64,000 bases of DNA from Adiantum capillus-veneris (taxonomy: Eukaryota; Streptophyta; Polypodiopsida; Polypodiales; Pteridaceae), in assembly GCA_014529385.2 (NCBI GenBank), contig CM043944.1, positions 168,773,740 to 168,837,739 of the forward strand, written 5' to 3'. Below the pieces are notes generated by a model that was not told the DNA's origin, ran no database searches, and worked only from the letters and a program-made list of their open reading frames with translations. The position numbers were made by a program, and so were the translations under genes. This document shows, one piece after another, positions 1 to 11,671 of this stretch; position 1 is the first letter of the stretch, and every line of letters starts with the position of its first letter.

Positions 1-1637
1 TACTTGCTCGAAACTTGTACAAGCTTTCAAGTGCAAGTCCTTCTTGAGAGTGTCGTTTCTCAATCCTTCAATAAAGAGAACAGATAGTCTGTCATCTTGT
101 GGTCGTTCACGTACTGGACATCTCTCAATGTATTGTTTGAAGCGAAGTGAAGCTTCCTTCACTTTTTCGTGTTCTCTCTGTTTAAAAGCATATATTTGTG
201 AGACCGTATTGTGCTTAATCCCTCGTTTTGAGAATTCCTCAGCAAACTCTCTTAGCAAATGGTCAATGTCATGGAATCCCCCTCTGTTCAGTGGTTGAAA
301 CCATGTCAATGCCGTACCTTCTAGAGTAAGACCAAATCCCTTGTATTGTGTATGGAAATCTGTTATCTGCTCAGCTCTTAAGACTTGCTTAAAGAGTGAC
401 ACATGTGCATACGGATCTCCTGAACCACCATACTTCTTTGGCATACACTTGGCTACTTGAGATGGTCTCATACGCCTATGGTCTACTACCAATCTCATTG
501 CTCCTGTGTCCTGGCTAAAGCTTTCTCTAGCATCATGGACTTCATGGGTTACCCTTGTCGGTTCCCCTGCCCTGAATCTACTACTAGGAGGTAAATGTGA
601 TGGTTCCGCTTTGAACCTTGGACCTGGAGTGGTATATGTGGGGATTGGAACTGCACTACCTCGATTCGTATCCATTGACTCTCTGGAATGTAATGATCCC
701 ATTGGTCCGGGCTTCGAGTACTGAGGTTGACTGAAAGAGTCAGCAACCTGAGTTCTTTGTCCTCCTGTTGTCATTGGGTTTTGCACTCCATTTGCTGGTG
801 CTGGTCTTTGTGAGCTAGAAGTAACATAATACTGATGTAGTGGTCCCCCAAAGTATGTATATCCTTCTAATTCTTTCTTGCCCATTGTTGAGTATTGCCT
901 CCCATACTTGTCGTAAGCGGCAATTTTCACTTCCGATCCCTCTGTGTAGGTAAAGACATAAAGTCTTTTTTGGTCTATCAACTCTCCGGTGTAGGGTTCT
1001 TCACATCTATAATAGAGATCTTGCTCCCCATTATTATATTTGTATAGCCCCACATAGATGTTATCAATGTTGATCCTTGTAGTTTCATTCTCTCTTCTTA
1101 ACCTCGCATCAGGGAAGTTCATTATTGGTGCTTTCTCCTGGAGTTCTTCATCTACTCTGCTTTGGTGCCCATCAATCCCCACTTGTCCACAATGTTAGGG
1201 TTTAGGACTACCAAGTACATGGTACCCTCGTCATCTAGATATCTATCTCCGCTATAGCTCACAGGCACTAAGTCCTTGAACTCACTAGGTCTATCTTCTA
1301 TCTTTACACAATAGCGGTCCATTCCATCTTTGTAGATCTTGGCACCTTGCTCATTATCGTACTGATATTTTATGAACAATAGCTTCATTGTGGCGGAAGG
1401 GTTTGATGATCCTGCTGCCATATTTTCTTTGTTGTTCAGGTTCAAGTGTTCCAAGTGTTCGGTGAAAATCTCGTAAGATCTCTCCGAAGAAGTATCAGAA
1501 ACACTTCCTTCAAAGATCGGCTCTAATGGTTGCACCCAACTTTGGTTTACACTTCCCTCGGTTGATATGTCACTTGCTTGTTCCCCTTGTTTTGGTTGGT
1601 TATTCTGGAGATTCCTGCCCGATCTCAAATTCATCAA
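1..1637 (-). pseudogene. LTR-retrotransposon gag, broken, runs off the window start
   Basis: On the minus strand, an ORF from 1637 to 1152 starts MNLRSGRNLQNNQ and ends at a stop. Coding potential continues in other frames to position 1. The part between about 300 and 1 contains DIDHLLREFAEEF and an arginine/glutamate-rich segment ending near FIEGLRNDTLKKDL, the usual shape of the plant retrotransposon gag capsid region. The middle, about 1110-800, is also open in one frame. At least two frame changes are needed to read it through, so this copy is dead. It lies downstream of the primer site at 3011-3033 and the LTR at 3034, which fixes the element's orientation. The pol part would lie beyond the left edge. 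Confidence 0.7.
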
Positions 1638-1801
1638 TTCCCCTAAAGGACTTTAACTTTTCCGTCTCGGCAATTTTTTTTCCCAAGTTTTTGTGGTCAG
1701 AATTGATCCAAACTGATTGATACTTGGTCAATTGTTTAATCTTGTCAGTTGGACAACTTCTGTTTCATCAAGTGAGAATTTTGTTGCAGTTATGCTGAAA
1801 T

Positions 1802-1825
1802 AGACATTATACGCGTATGATGTCT
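1802..1825. repeat. 24-bp palindrome, copy 1
   Basis: Reads agacattatacgcgtatga followed by tgtct. It is a near-perfect inverted repeat centred on acgcgt, with one mismatch. Related copies lie at 2084, 2184 and 2472. Confidence 0.85.
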
Positions 1826-2083
1826 TTTTTCACAGATTTGGACTATTTTGGTTATGCTCACTCTCAGTAGCCCCCTTATGCTCTGTCCACTCACAAAATT
1901 CAGTTTGAACTCTGTTTAAGCAAGTTATGGCTGATTTAGGCTTTTCTTGGCAATTTTTTGCTTTTGACTTGTTTTGGGTCAATTGTGATCCAAATGGGAT
2001 GAAACTTGAAATATAACCTCTAGACAGCTATTACAATGGATCTGTGTTGGCAAAGTATCAAAATATGTCCAAAATTAGGTCAA

Positions 2084-2107
2084 AGACATCATATGCGTAT
2101 GATGTCT
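2084..2107. repeat. 24-bp palindrome, copy 2
   Basis: Same outer arms (agacatcat ... atgatgtct) with atgcgt at the centre. It lies 282 bp from copy 1. Confidence 0.85.
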
Positions 2108-2183
2108 TTTTCATCAATTTGGGTCAAGACTTGATATTTATGCTTTCTACAGCGTTTGTAACAATCTTGTCAGGTGTTCTAAA

Positions 2184-2207
2184 AGACATTATACGCGTAT
2201 GATGTCT
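2184..2207. repeat. 24-bp palindrome, copy 3
   Basis: Identical to copy 1, including its one-base asymmetry. It lies 100 bp from copy 2. Confidence 0.85.
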
Positions 2208-2471
2208 TTTGTCCCAGATTTTGACTATTCTTGGTTTTAAGCCTTCTCCAATGTTTATAATTGAGTTTCAAGTGTTTTTGTCAGGTTTGAATATAAAAAC
2301 AAGATCTGAATCCAAAATTTCCTGTTCTTTGCGTTTCTTGGGCTCCGACTTGTCTTTTTGGGTTTCTTTGAGTGTTAATGCTCTTGTTTTAAGTTGAAAT
2401 TAGGGTATAACCCCCCTTTTGAACACTCTGGTAAAGTCAAAATTTTTGTTTTGGTCTCTGTTTGGTCATTT

Positions 2472-2495
2472 AGACATCATACGCATATGATGTCT
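2472..2495. repeat. 24-bp palindrome, copy 4
   Basis: Arms agacatcat and atgatgtct around acgcat. It lies 288 bp from copy 3. Confidence 0.85.
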
Positions 2496-3010
2496 ACAGT
2501 TGCAGATTTCCAGTTTTTTGGCACAGAATCCTTCCTAAAGCTTTCTCAAGTGCTCAGCAGCTCCCAGATACACAGAAAATTTCTCTGACTTTTGTTTATT
2601 GCAAGTTTCACTACTAACTCGACGGTTTAGTGATCTAACATGCAATCAACCATATCAACCAAATACTCCAATGATTACTAGCTCCAGATCAGGATCAAAT
2701 GAAGTCCTACCTAAGCTATTCCTAATCATAAAATGGGTTTGGTAATTGTGATTTTAAAGAGATCCACTGCCACTCACGGACTAGCAAATTCTTCTTCTAT
2801 CAACAACTACTCAACACCAACAAAACAACAAACAAATCTAAGCTAAACTAAAAATACTGTCAACACGGAAGACCCAGGAAGACCCCACTTCCTAATATCT
2901 CTCGAGATCTTCGGAGTCCACCACTCCTAGATCTTTTCTAACTAAAGTATACAAAGTATTTTATACGACTCACCTCGTAGGATTAGTCTAAGGTCACCTA
3001 CTTAGGGCTC

Positions 3011-3033
3011 TCGTCCCCGGCAGCGGCGCCAAA
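3011..3033 (-). promoter_or_regulatory. Primer binding site, tRNA-Asp-like
   Basis: The minus strand reads tttggcgccgctgccgggga directly next to the LTR edge. This is the typical plant Ty3/gypsy (Athila/Tat-like) primer site, complementary to a tRNA-Asp-type 3' end. It shows that the element reads right to left and that 3034 onward is its 5' LTR. Confidence 0.8.
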
Positions 3034-3927
3034 TGTTAAGGCGGTTATGCCGCTAGCGGAAGCTAAATAGCGAGAACTCAACCAACAACAGAATTTGTCA
3101 GACGAGGACGGAGCTTGACCCGCAGGCGCATGGAAACAACTAGGTGGGTGTCAAATCACCTACTCGACCTTCTAATGACAATCACTACTAAGGAAATCAA
3201 ATCTAAGTTCTAAAATACACAAGTGACTGAAATCCGTACTAAGAACGAATGCTATACGAAACAGGATCTAGAATTATTGAATCGATCTCAAACTCAAGGG
3301 GAAGTCTATACACTAGGTAAGAACAACACCCTAAAGACTTGAACTACAAAATCAACCTATAACCACTCCGTGCGATAAACGCGTATGAAGACAGGCCGAA
3401 AAATACAGGTGACCGAAACTTGACCCCGATGGTACTAATGCGTAGCTCTACTCGTTGTGGTTCTATAGATATGCTGCACGCTCAATTCCGACACATGAGT
3501 TGGAAGAAAACTCACACCGAAGCTCGTAGGAACTTACCACACATAGAAGCCGATAGCGCGCACTCTTGGTATCTGTGCGTAGCTCTCGCCGTTGCTAACA
3601 CAATGGCGGTGTCGCTTCTCCAATGGCGGCTCCGTAGCTCGCGTAGCAAGTAGATAAGACTCTCTCTCTCTCTCTCTCTCACTCTCTCTCAGACACAGTC
3701 ACGGCGCTCAAAAACTCACTTTGATTAATAATCTGCCTCCCTTAGGTTACAAAAACTTTGGCTTATATACCTCAGCCTTGGAGGTGAGAACATCTCTAAC
3801 TAATTACATCAGCAAGTGAAATTACTTTGGGATTACAAGCTGGAAACTCAATTGAGTCCCATTACTTAATGAATGGCTCAAATCAAAATTAATGTTGGAA
3901 AGACATTTATTACAATCAATTGTTACA
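3034..3927 (-). repeat. 5' LTR of the minus-strand retroelement (outer edge uncertain)
   Basis: The inner edge is firm: the LTR begins tgttaagg on the plus strand, right after the primer site. The outer edge is not proven. 3927 (ending ttgttaca) is a candidate, but the second LTR is outside the window, so it cannot be checked. A minus-strand TATA-like sequence (gtatataagc) lies at about 3761-3770. A (CT)n tract lies at about 3660-3690. Confidence 0.5.
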
Positions 3928-5542
3928 AAATGATGAGTGTGAGCAAAAATGTGGGTGTGATCCTCTGCTGGCTCAACAACTCATCAAAATGTGAATTTAA
4001 TAGAAAATTAGCACAAAGAGGTTTCCATAAATGCGCCATAGCTTCTAGTACATAAGCTTTTAATGTTTTAAAAGCATAAAAAAACCTTTAGAAATGCATA
4101 TGCTAGCTATGAAACACTTTAGAGGTCACTAATGAAATGGGCCAAAAACAACACACACTTTTTTGACTCGAGCTAGGTTTAACTATTTTATTCATACCCA
4201 ACTCTAAAGGTGGAATTAGTAGCCCAAACTTATTCCAAGTTTTTTAAGGTCATAAGCTAGCTTTGTGGATATAGCACACTTTAGAACCTCCTTGTCATCT
4301 CAAGCAATAAGTCTCGGAAGTTGCTAAGTTAAGAGGCCACAAGTGTCCAAGGACATAAAAGTGTCCCATTACCAATCTAGTGTTGATTGATGTATTGAAG
4401 TAGATTATGTCATAGAAAATATTCTAAATGTTAAAGAGAGCCAAAATGCAAGGGAACTTCTCCATGTTGCTTATGTAAGTGTCTTCATTGTTGAATGGCA
4501 TTGTAGTGTATGACTTGAGAGTTGCATATAACAATGGAGATGCCAATACAAAATACCCTTGTCTGTGCTATAAAGCATGGAAACAAGCTAGTGCTGAAAG
4601 TGAAGTTGGAAAATCATTCTCTAGACATAGTGGTAGTTTATTTGGTTACCCTTCTACTCTAATGATTAGGGATCCCATTCTTCCAATATAGCTTCATAAT
4701 GTGCTTGCATATGGAGATCAAAATTCTAGACAAACTACTTTTCTCATATTTGGATTGCATGCTTAATATAACCAAGTAATAGAAAATGTGTAGCTTTGCT
4801 ATCATGGAAGGGCTTCCATAATGGATAGGTACATTTCAAGAAACATCCAAACTTTCCATATGAAGAAATGAAGTATGTGTTTGGTAATGTGATTTCTCCA
4901 TTCCTTGTGTATTGCATGTAGCAAGTACACCTTCTTTTGCAAAATAGGGAGCATGAAGTACAAAATACATGTTGAAACTTTTTAGAAATCCTTGTTTTAG
5001 GATGTCAAAACCCAAATTGTTACATCAACTACTACTTTTTAGATCTTACCAAGTAATAAGTGATATCATTTTCTCCCCAGGTGTATGTAATTGATGATAT
5101 CAATATCTTTACTGCCTTCTTTATGTCTTTGCATATGTGCTTGTACGTTCTTACTATCTCAAAATCTTCAAGATTGATAAAGAATATTCCATACTTTCAT
5201 TATCTTTTTGGCTACATTTGGTCTACTCTTTACACTTATAAGCATAAGGTAGAGTTCTTTCCAACAGTTCCGCATTAAGTGATTTACTATCATGGTTGCT
5301 TAGAAATCTCCTACCATTTGCTCCTTGGCATTGCAAAATCTTGGAGAATAGGTGCAAAATAAGGAGAAATGGTCAATGCTATTGAGTTTCTTGTCAATCT
5401 CCAAGAGGTTCTTTTGCTGCAAAACTATCAAGCTCCTTCAACACTATGAAATTACTTTCACAACTGTGTAATCTTCCATTGTTGTAATGCTTCGAGGCTT
5501 AGCTCATACACACATCACCGTTGGACCTGGGAGAGCCATCGT
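3928..5542. other. AT-rich stretch without recognisable genes
   Basis: No ORF here shows a domain, and the short frames look random. The only recognisable part is the transposon end at 4349-4382. The right part may be internal sequence of a decayed retroelement whose primer site is at 5543-5554. Confidence 0.4.
4349..4382 (-). mobile_element. Terminal fragment of the CACTAG-ended TIR family (as element D)
   Basis: The segment aaggacataaaagtgtccca followed by ttaccaatctagtg matches, in reverse complement, the start of the 1.3-kb TIR element at 38538, with one difference in the last 14 bases. The opposite end was not found, so this is probably a decayed or truncated copy. Confidence 0.6.
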
Positions 5543-5554
5543 GCTCTGATACCA
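5543..5554 (-). promoter_or_regulatory. Primer binding site, tRNA-iMet type
   Basis: The minus strand reads tggtatcagagc, the standard plant LTR-retrotransposon site complementary to initiator tRNA-Met. The next sequence, tgtgaggtgg from 5557, would be the LTR edge. Confidence 0.65.
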
Positions 5555-5556
5555 CT

Positions 5557-6000
5557 TGTGAGGTGGAGCAGATGTGTGCTAGTGTGGGTACAAGAGTGCA
5601 GGTGCAAGAGAGAGTACGCTTGGTGTGGGTGGAGTTGTAGTGGATAATACACCACTCCTCATTATTGGTTTATGTATTAAAGAGTAAGGCTAGTGTACAT
5701 GATGGGTGGCGCTCGGCCAGTATGGCCTACACCCTTACAAAAAGGTGTAAAACTATGCAAAGTCTAGTGCTTGTGATAAGTCTATGAGTGTTTAAGATAG
5801 TTGAAATGCATAAGTCTTGTAAGGCTTGTTGGTTTGGAAAGCATGAAAAAGCATCATTTCCTCATGTGACAAGCATGTTAGAAAAAATGTGTTGGAGATA
5901 GTGCATTCTGAAGATTGCACACATGGGTACTCCGCACACAATTTTCTCTCAATGTTTCCATGTCAGCCTCTATTTCATTCCCTCATCTCAATGCATACTA
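5557..6000 (-). repeat. Probable LTR remnant next to the iMet primer site
   Basis: Begins tgtgagg two bases beyond the primer site. The outer edge is not defined, because no partner LTR was seen in the window and the internal side (to the left) has no readable gag or pol. Confidence 0.35.
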
Positions 6001-6033
6001 TCATCTAAGCACACCAAAGTAATTATGACTAAT

Positions 6034-7497
6034 TCATGTTCCACCTGCCCCCTTGTTGATGCATCTATGAGATGTCTTGTTATCTTTTGACGTATCAGCA
6101 CAAGGTGGAAGGGGTTCACTGCATAGATCTAGGTTGTGTTCAAAATCTATTGAAGAAGCAATGCTTAACTTCCCAGATGAATGGATTGGGTCAGAGTAGT
6201 ATTTGTTAGAGACATCAATTTGAACCAGAAAGGAGAAATTGGCAAGGGCCTTTGTTCCTAGATGAATGGATTGGGTCAGAACAGTAGTTGTTAGAGACAT
6301 CAATTTGAACCAGAAAGGAGAAATTGGCAAGTGGCCAAAGGCCTCCTTCAAGCTTGTTATAGGCCTAGGCCTAGAATTCCTATGGTTTTGAGGTGTCAAA
6401 CTTGACGAGATGGCACCCATCAGTAAGTTGTACCCCAATCTCAACATCCTTAGGGTAGTGAGATAATTAATATCTTTGCATATGTGGCCCTCCAGTTTGT
6501 TGTAGGAGAGGTTCAATACATATATGCCACTAAGATCTAGATCATCGTTTAAAAGGTTTCTTGCATAGAGTCAAGAGGAGTTACATGAATTAACACCATA
6601 ATAGTGAATTTGGGAAATTTCCGATCTCCACTTTTAAAACAAGCTTAAGATTTGACCACATGGACAAATCTCAGCCAAATGTTTGAGAGCATGGCTCAAA
6701 AAATCTTTTCAAGTACTACCTCTTAGAATGCTTTGGCTTTAAAAAACAATTTGAGATTTATCCATATGGCCAAATCTTCAAGACATTGGTGATTCCCAAA
6801 GTAGCTCTAAAGTCTCAAACTCTCTAATATGGTGTTAATTCATCAATGGAGTAAGGTTGAGAGCTTTTGGAGTTATGCCTAAAAACTCCAATAAAGTCCC
6901 AAGTCCTCTACAACCACTACCGTGAATGTGCATGAATGCAAACACTTGACCATGGAGGCAATCTTTTGGGGCCAATCACATGGTGCCCATTTCCTGGTGG
7001 GATGAACTCGCACAAGGAATTGCTATTGAGATCAACCCATGGGATTAGTCTAATCTAAATAGGCTTAGGGCCTCATAGACCATTGATGCCCATTTCTAGC
7101 ATTGTCATCTTTCAACATGCTCCCTATGAAGGTATGAATTCTCCCTGGTTCTTGGAAAGTAAGAGCCATTGCATTTCAGTGCAACTGGAGAGCTCAATAG
7201 GTAATAGACGAGAAAGGTAGTGTTTATCTAGAATGAGAACTCTTAGTTTGAACAACAAATCTAGCTCTTTTGGAATATGTCTTGTGAACTCATTGTACCA
7301 CATTGACAAGATCTCCAACTTTGATAGGCACCCAACCTCAGGAGGCATATACATGCAGATCATTGAAGTTGAGGTCCAACACCTTGAACTTGCTGCAACT
7401 AGCAAGGGCTGCTAGAGTTTCTCCTACAAACCCGTTGTTAAAGAGCATCAACTTCTCTAAGGCACATGATGAGGAGCATAATTGGGTGAAAGAATGA
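6034..7497 (-). pseudogene. Leucine-rich-repeat receptor-like gene fragment, decayed
   Basis: Minus-strand reading gives typical plant LRR units. Near 7405-7124: LSKLEILSMWYNEFTRHIPK and LFKLRVLILDKHYLSRLLP. Near 6516: MNLSYNKLEGHICKDINYL. The end (about 6170-6034) has the LRR-RLK/RLP closing motif in the form LDLCSEPLPPC, normally NxxLCGxPLxxC. Frames change several times and there is no kinase domain. A stretch of about 72 bp is duplicated (about 6178-6250 and 6262-6333). Intact family members act in the plasma membrane as receptors; this copy cannot. It is the only clear host-gene relic here. Confidence 0.75.
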
Positions 7498-7679
7498 ATA
7501 GGTGGAAAGCTATATATGTGATATAATTAAATAGCATAGCATGACATTGGGGGTGTGGTCACTGGTGCCATATTTCAGACGTCCAAATTTATATTCTAAA
7601 AAATGTTATACTAAAAAATTCAGCCTGCACACACCCACTTTGTTTCATGAGTAGTTGGTAGTTTCAAACACCATGCCCC

Positions 7680-7683
<4 letters not shown>

Positions 7684-7728
<45 letters not shown>
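7684..7728. repeat. (CT)n microsatellite
   Basis: An uninterrupted ct run of about 45 bp, followed by cgcgcgc. Confidence 0.95.
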
Positions 7729-8151
7729 GCGCGCGCTCAAGGTCTACTATGCTTAGAGCTTCTACTGTGCAAGCTTGGCTGCTTCAAGGACGATTGCAGT
7801 AACCGCCCTCTTCTCTTCGAGGTATGTCTCTCCCATTGAACATGTACACTCTCTACTGCTTGAGCACGCGCGCCCCACCTGGGATCATTTAGCTACATTA
7901 AGCTGCATTTGGAGCTGCATGAGTGCCACACCTTGCTCATTTGCAACAAGAGGCGAGCTCCCGAGGTAATTTTCTAGTCCACAAGCTGCATGCAATCTTG
8001 CAAATCCCATAGCACATCACCTTGAATGCCTTGCTTACAAGAGCAGGCCCATGAAGTTCTTGTTTCTTTTTAGCAGGAATGATAAGCGAGGGCACACCAC
8101 GTCTCATGAGTTCATTGGATGATGTGCAGGTATATCACTCGAGACTGCATC

Positions 8152-11100
8152 ATGGCACCTTCCTCAAAGCATCCGATTCAAGCAAGCAGCAGTCTAGTTA
8201 GGAACATTGAACCACCTCTGCATACGAAGTTTTGTCGTCTTGCTGAGGAATTTCATATGGAGCGTGGATTGCCATTGGAGGGAGTTGATCCACGTAGCTT
8301 GACAAGAAACAATGACATCTCTGAGGAGGACTGGGAAGCTGTCTTTATATGCCCAAAGCGTGTTCCAGGTAGCCAGAAGAAAGTGAAGGCATACTATGCT
8401 CGGTCGGAGTTCTTACAAAAGCTTGTGTGGAGACACTGGGATGTCTACCAGGAGGGTCCCTTCATGTATGAAGTAGGGACTCAATTTGCAAAGGCCTTTG
8501 CATTGGAAAACTGCACTGAATCTGGCAAACATCAAATTTCTTGGGCTATCTTTGCAGAGATGGCAATGAGAGCCTCAGAAGAAAGACACAACTTGCAAAA
8601 CAAGATCAAGAGGTGGGAAGAGTAGATGAGTGGTAGAGGGAGAGGTTCCAACTTGCAAAACAAGATCAAGAGGTGGGAAGAGCAAATGAGTGGTAGAGGG
8701 AGAGGTTCCAAAACCACTGCTGCCTCTACCAGATCATCATTGAAAATAGAAGGTACGTCTGTACCATTGTCAAGCATGCCTATAGAAGGATGCCTGGTAC
8801 AATTGGCAGAGGAGGATAGCAGGGCACTTGCAGAAATGAAGAATATTGCAGAGGGAAGATTGCAAGACTATAAGTCAAGACTTGAGGGTGCAAAGAAGCT
8901 GGCAGAGGATCAAGTCAGAGAATTGCATAGGGCTGAGGGTGCTCAAAGCTCAAACACTTTGGCCATAAAGTTGCAAACGGAGATTGATTGCGTGCAAGAC
9001 CCTGTAGCTCGACAACGCCTGATTGATTTGATTGGACAGTTCTCGAGTACTACTAGAGAGAACATTGCTGAATTAGAAGCCAATGTGGCTAAAGCAAAGG
9101 TGCATACCCTCCTACATGTGCTTCACTTTGTTTTGGAGTATGTGGTTCACTTCCATGTGGTTATGTGGTTAGAGTGTTATGGATTGTATGGTTATGTAAT
9201 GTATGAGCATATTCTATTTTTGCTATGTGCTATATAGCACAAAATATGTGCTATATGGCCACAACATAGCCATCATCTTCATGGAGTGGGTGGTTATATG
9301 CTATGTGTGGTTATGTGCTATGTGCTTTATAGTTCAATCTAGGTGCAGCATGTTCACAATAGTACCTTCATCTATTTGGAATGTGTGTGATTCTATGCTA
9401 TGTGCTTTGTGTGGTTATGTGCTATGTGATACATAGCACAATGGACATGTGTAATATGTGCTATATAGCATACCTGTATGCTATATGCTCATAGTATAGC
9501 CCTGAAGTGTGTGTTAAATATTGATATGTTCTACATAGCACAATCTTTTTATGTGCTATGTGCTAAATAGCACATTTTGTGTGTTATATGTTCACAATAT
9601 AGCCATGGAGTTTGTGGAATAGTGAATTGTGCTATATAGCACAATCTCTATTTTTGCTATGTGCTACATAACACATCTCTAATTGTGATATGTGCTACAT
9701 AGCACAATATTTGTGCTATATGCTATGTGCTATGTCTCATATAGCCCACTGCATATCATATACCCAACAAGCTTGTGCTATATAGCATATAGAGAAAATG
9801 TTTGGGCTATATCTGGTATTTTAAAAAGTCTCTCTGCTATGATCTACAGTGCATACTCTATGTAGCACTTATAGCACATTATACTTGGACTGTGCTATGT
9901 GCTATATAGCACAGTGCATATCATGTACCACATCAAGCTTGTGTTTATAGCATATAGAGTAAGTGCTTGTTTTATATGTGGTATTGCAAATAAGGGATAA
10001 GATTCACGCTGCATATTCTTTTCAGAAATCTGCTTTTGTTGGGTTATTGAGATGTAAATTAGATGTGTTGTCTTCTTTGTTTCACAGGCACTACTTGCAG
10101 AAGTAGAGACCAACATAGCACAGGAATCAGAGCACTTTAAATTTTGTGTTACCATGGAGAGGACTTCACATAACGTGGGAGCCAGTTTGATGAAGCCTTT
10201 TCCTCCTATGGATTTTAAGCAGAGCATTAGCGAGGTGGCACTTAATGGGTTCTACCATTGCACGTAGGATGTGGATTCCCGTTCGATGCCAGAAGCTTGG
10301 ATGTATTCTCCCTGCCTTGCACCCATGTGTACCATATGCTATGCTTCGCACATGTATGTAGGGACTATGGCTATTGTGTTGCACTAGATTGCAACATGTC
10401 TGCTCCCCCTAGAGCTAAGCATATGATGGGTCTGAAGGTGAAGAGTGAGATGAAAGAATCAAGTGCAGGTAGTCACTGTGTCAATTATTTACTACTACTA
10501 TTGCAGGCCCACTTTCCATTGGTAGTTTAAAATATTGCATTTAATGAAATCATTTGCAGGTACAGACATTGCAGCAGAGACTTGTATACAAGAATCATTG
10601 AGGACAAAAACAGAGAGAGTCTCTACGCAGGCCACTGGTAGGTACCAAAATCAGTATTTATGTGTGTATTTTGGGATACTCCAAGTGAGACTTTGTAAAT
10701 AGCTTGCTTTGTAGAACAATCATCGCATGCTTGCTCCAACAAGATGATGCATTCCACAAGGAAGAATGGCCTGATTACCCCAGGGATGCAGCCAAGCCTT
10801 GAAGCGGAGTCTACCCGCGGGATGCAGCCAGCCCTTGAAGCGAAGTCTGCCGTAGGGGATGCAGTACGTGGAGTAGTTGAAGACATCTTGATGGCAAAGT
10901 CTTCTACAGTCAAATCACCTAGACAACAACTAACTCCAAGAAGGCTGTTGCGTTCTCCGTTGAGTGCCAAAGCATCACCAAGTGTGGACACTAGAGATGA
11001 TGCATCAGATGAGGCAGTTGCAGATGCGGTGAAAGCAACACCCCCTCCAGCGGGGAAGAGGCCAACACCAAAGCGCAAGAAATCGACTCCCAAGAACTTA

Positions 11101-11172
11101 GGTGGAAGTCCCACAATGGATATACCTCTTGATTCATTTAGGAAGAGAAAGAAACCAAATGCAAAGCAATGA
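8152..11172 (+). CDS. Unknown multi-exon transposon-type gene: coiled coil, zinc-binding-like module, basic tail
   Basis: I do not recognise this family by name. The first exon starts at MAPSSKHPIQ; a longer start at 8119 is possible. It runs through NDISEEDWEAVFICPKRVPG to a charged coiled coil ending near ELEANVAKAK (about 9100). After about 1 kb of repeat-filled intron a second exon starts near 10089 (ALLAEVETNIAQES), followed by a Cys/His-rich stretch around 10260-10400 (GCGFPFDARSLDVFSLPC, then HVYHMLCFAHVC and YGYC) that looks zinc-binding. Short exons follow (about 10560-10637), and the last one (about 10744-11172) is rich in Lys, Pro and Ser and ends KKPNAKQ. Breaks: an in-frame TAG at 8623-8625 inside a 60-bp duplication, and one frame change near 10265. 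It is therefore probably a recent pseudogene. Confidence 0.5.
8591..8710 (+). repeat. 60-bp tandem duplication inside the coding sequence
   Basis: Two adjacent 60-bp units (8591-8650 and 8651-8710) encode NLQNKIKRWEE plus MSGRGRGS. The first reads gagtag and the second gagcaa at the same place, so the first copy contains a stop and the second does not. Confidence 0.9.
9170..9960. repeat. Cluster of palindromic TGTGCTATATAGCACA-like motifs
   Basis: The intron-like stretch is packed with variants of gctatatagc, an exact palindrome, often flanked by tgtgctatgtgc. Exact or near-exact copies occur around 9229, 9466, 9632 and 9901. A segment of about 109 bp (about 9343-9451) recurs at about 14553-14661 with few differences. 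Confidence 0.8.
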
Positions 11173-11450
11173 GTGTGTTTTTTTTGTAACTTCATGCAAT
11201 TAGAAGATATCTTTAGAAGGCATGTGCAATCCATTGCACCCCTATTGTATCCATGCTCATTGATGAATCAAGTGTTGGAATTTGTTAGTGACATGTCTTA
11301 TAATTCTTTGCATCAAGTAGTTGCAAACTATTTGATTTATTTTCTGTACATGTTTAGTAATATGTTTCTACTTTCTCTTGTCGTAGATAATCAAGAAGCT
11401 GAAAAAAGAGGAACTTGCATGAGACACACTCGCTCTTCAGGGTTTCTAGA

Positions 11451-11671
11451 TGAGGGGTCTGTAGGTTCACTTGCTCAGTCTTATCATGTGAAGAATCCAA
11501 GAAGAGGTGCTACAGCTTCCAGGGGGGTTACAAGAAAAAAAAAGTGTCTTTTGATACAGTTGAGGGGTCTGTAGGTTCACTGGCTCAGTCTTATCCTGTG
11601 AAGAATCCAAGAGGGGGTGCTACAGCTTCCAGGGGGGTTACAGGCAAAAAAAAAAGAGTCTTTTGATACAG
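11451..11671 (+). repeat. 110-bp tandem duplication
   Basis: Two adjacent copies start tgaggggtctgtaggttcac (11451 and 11561). They differ at a few bases and in the length of an A run. Confidence 0.85.

Larger units (their letters stand above)
1638..3010 (-). other. Long 5' leader of the minus-strand retrotransposon
   Basis: About 1.4 kb lies between the primer site and the gag start, with no convincing coding sequence. A long leader is common in Athila/Tat-type Ty3 elements. It contains four copies of a palindrome, annotated separately. Each copy sits in a loosely repeated context with a 'cagattt(t)gactatt'-like stretch next to it, so the leader seems to have grown by duplication of a unit carrying the palindrome. 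Confidence 0.5.

Noticed and set aside
44-298. Plus-strand ORF
   Set aside because: Opposite strand of the gag capsid region, which has the recognisable motifs.
1802-2495. CRISPR-like array
   Set aside because: Repeats are palindromic and irregularly spaced (282, 100, 288 bp), in a plant retroelement leader; no cas genes.
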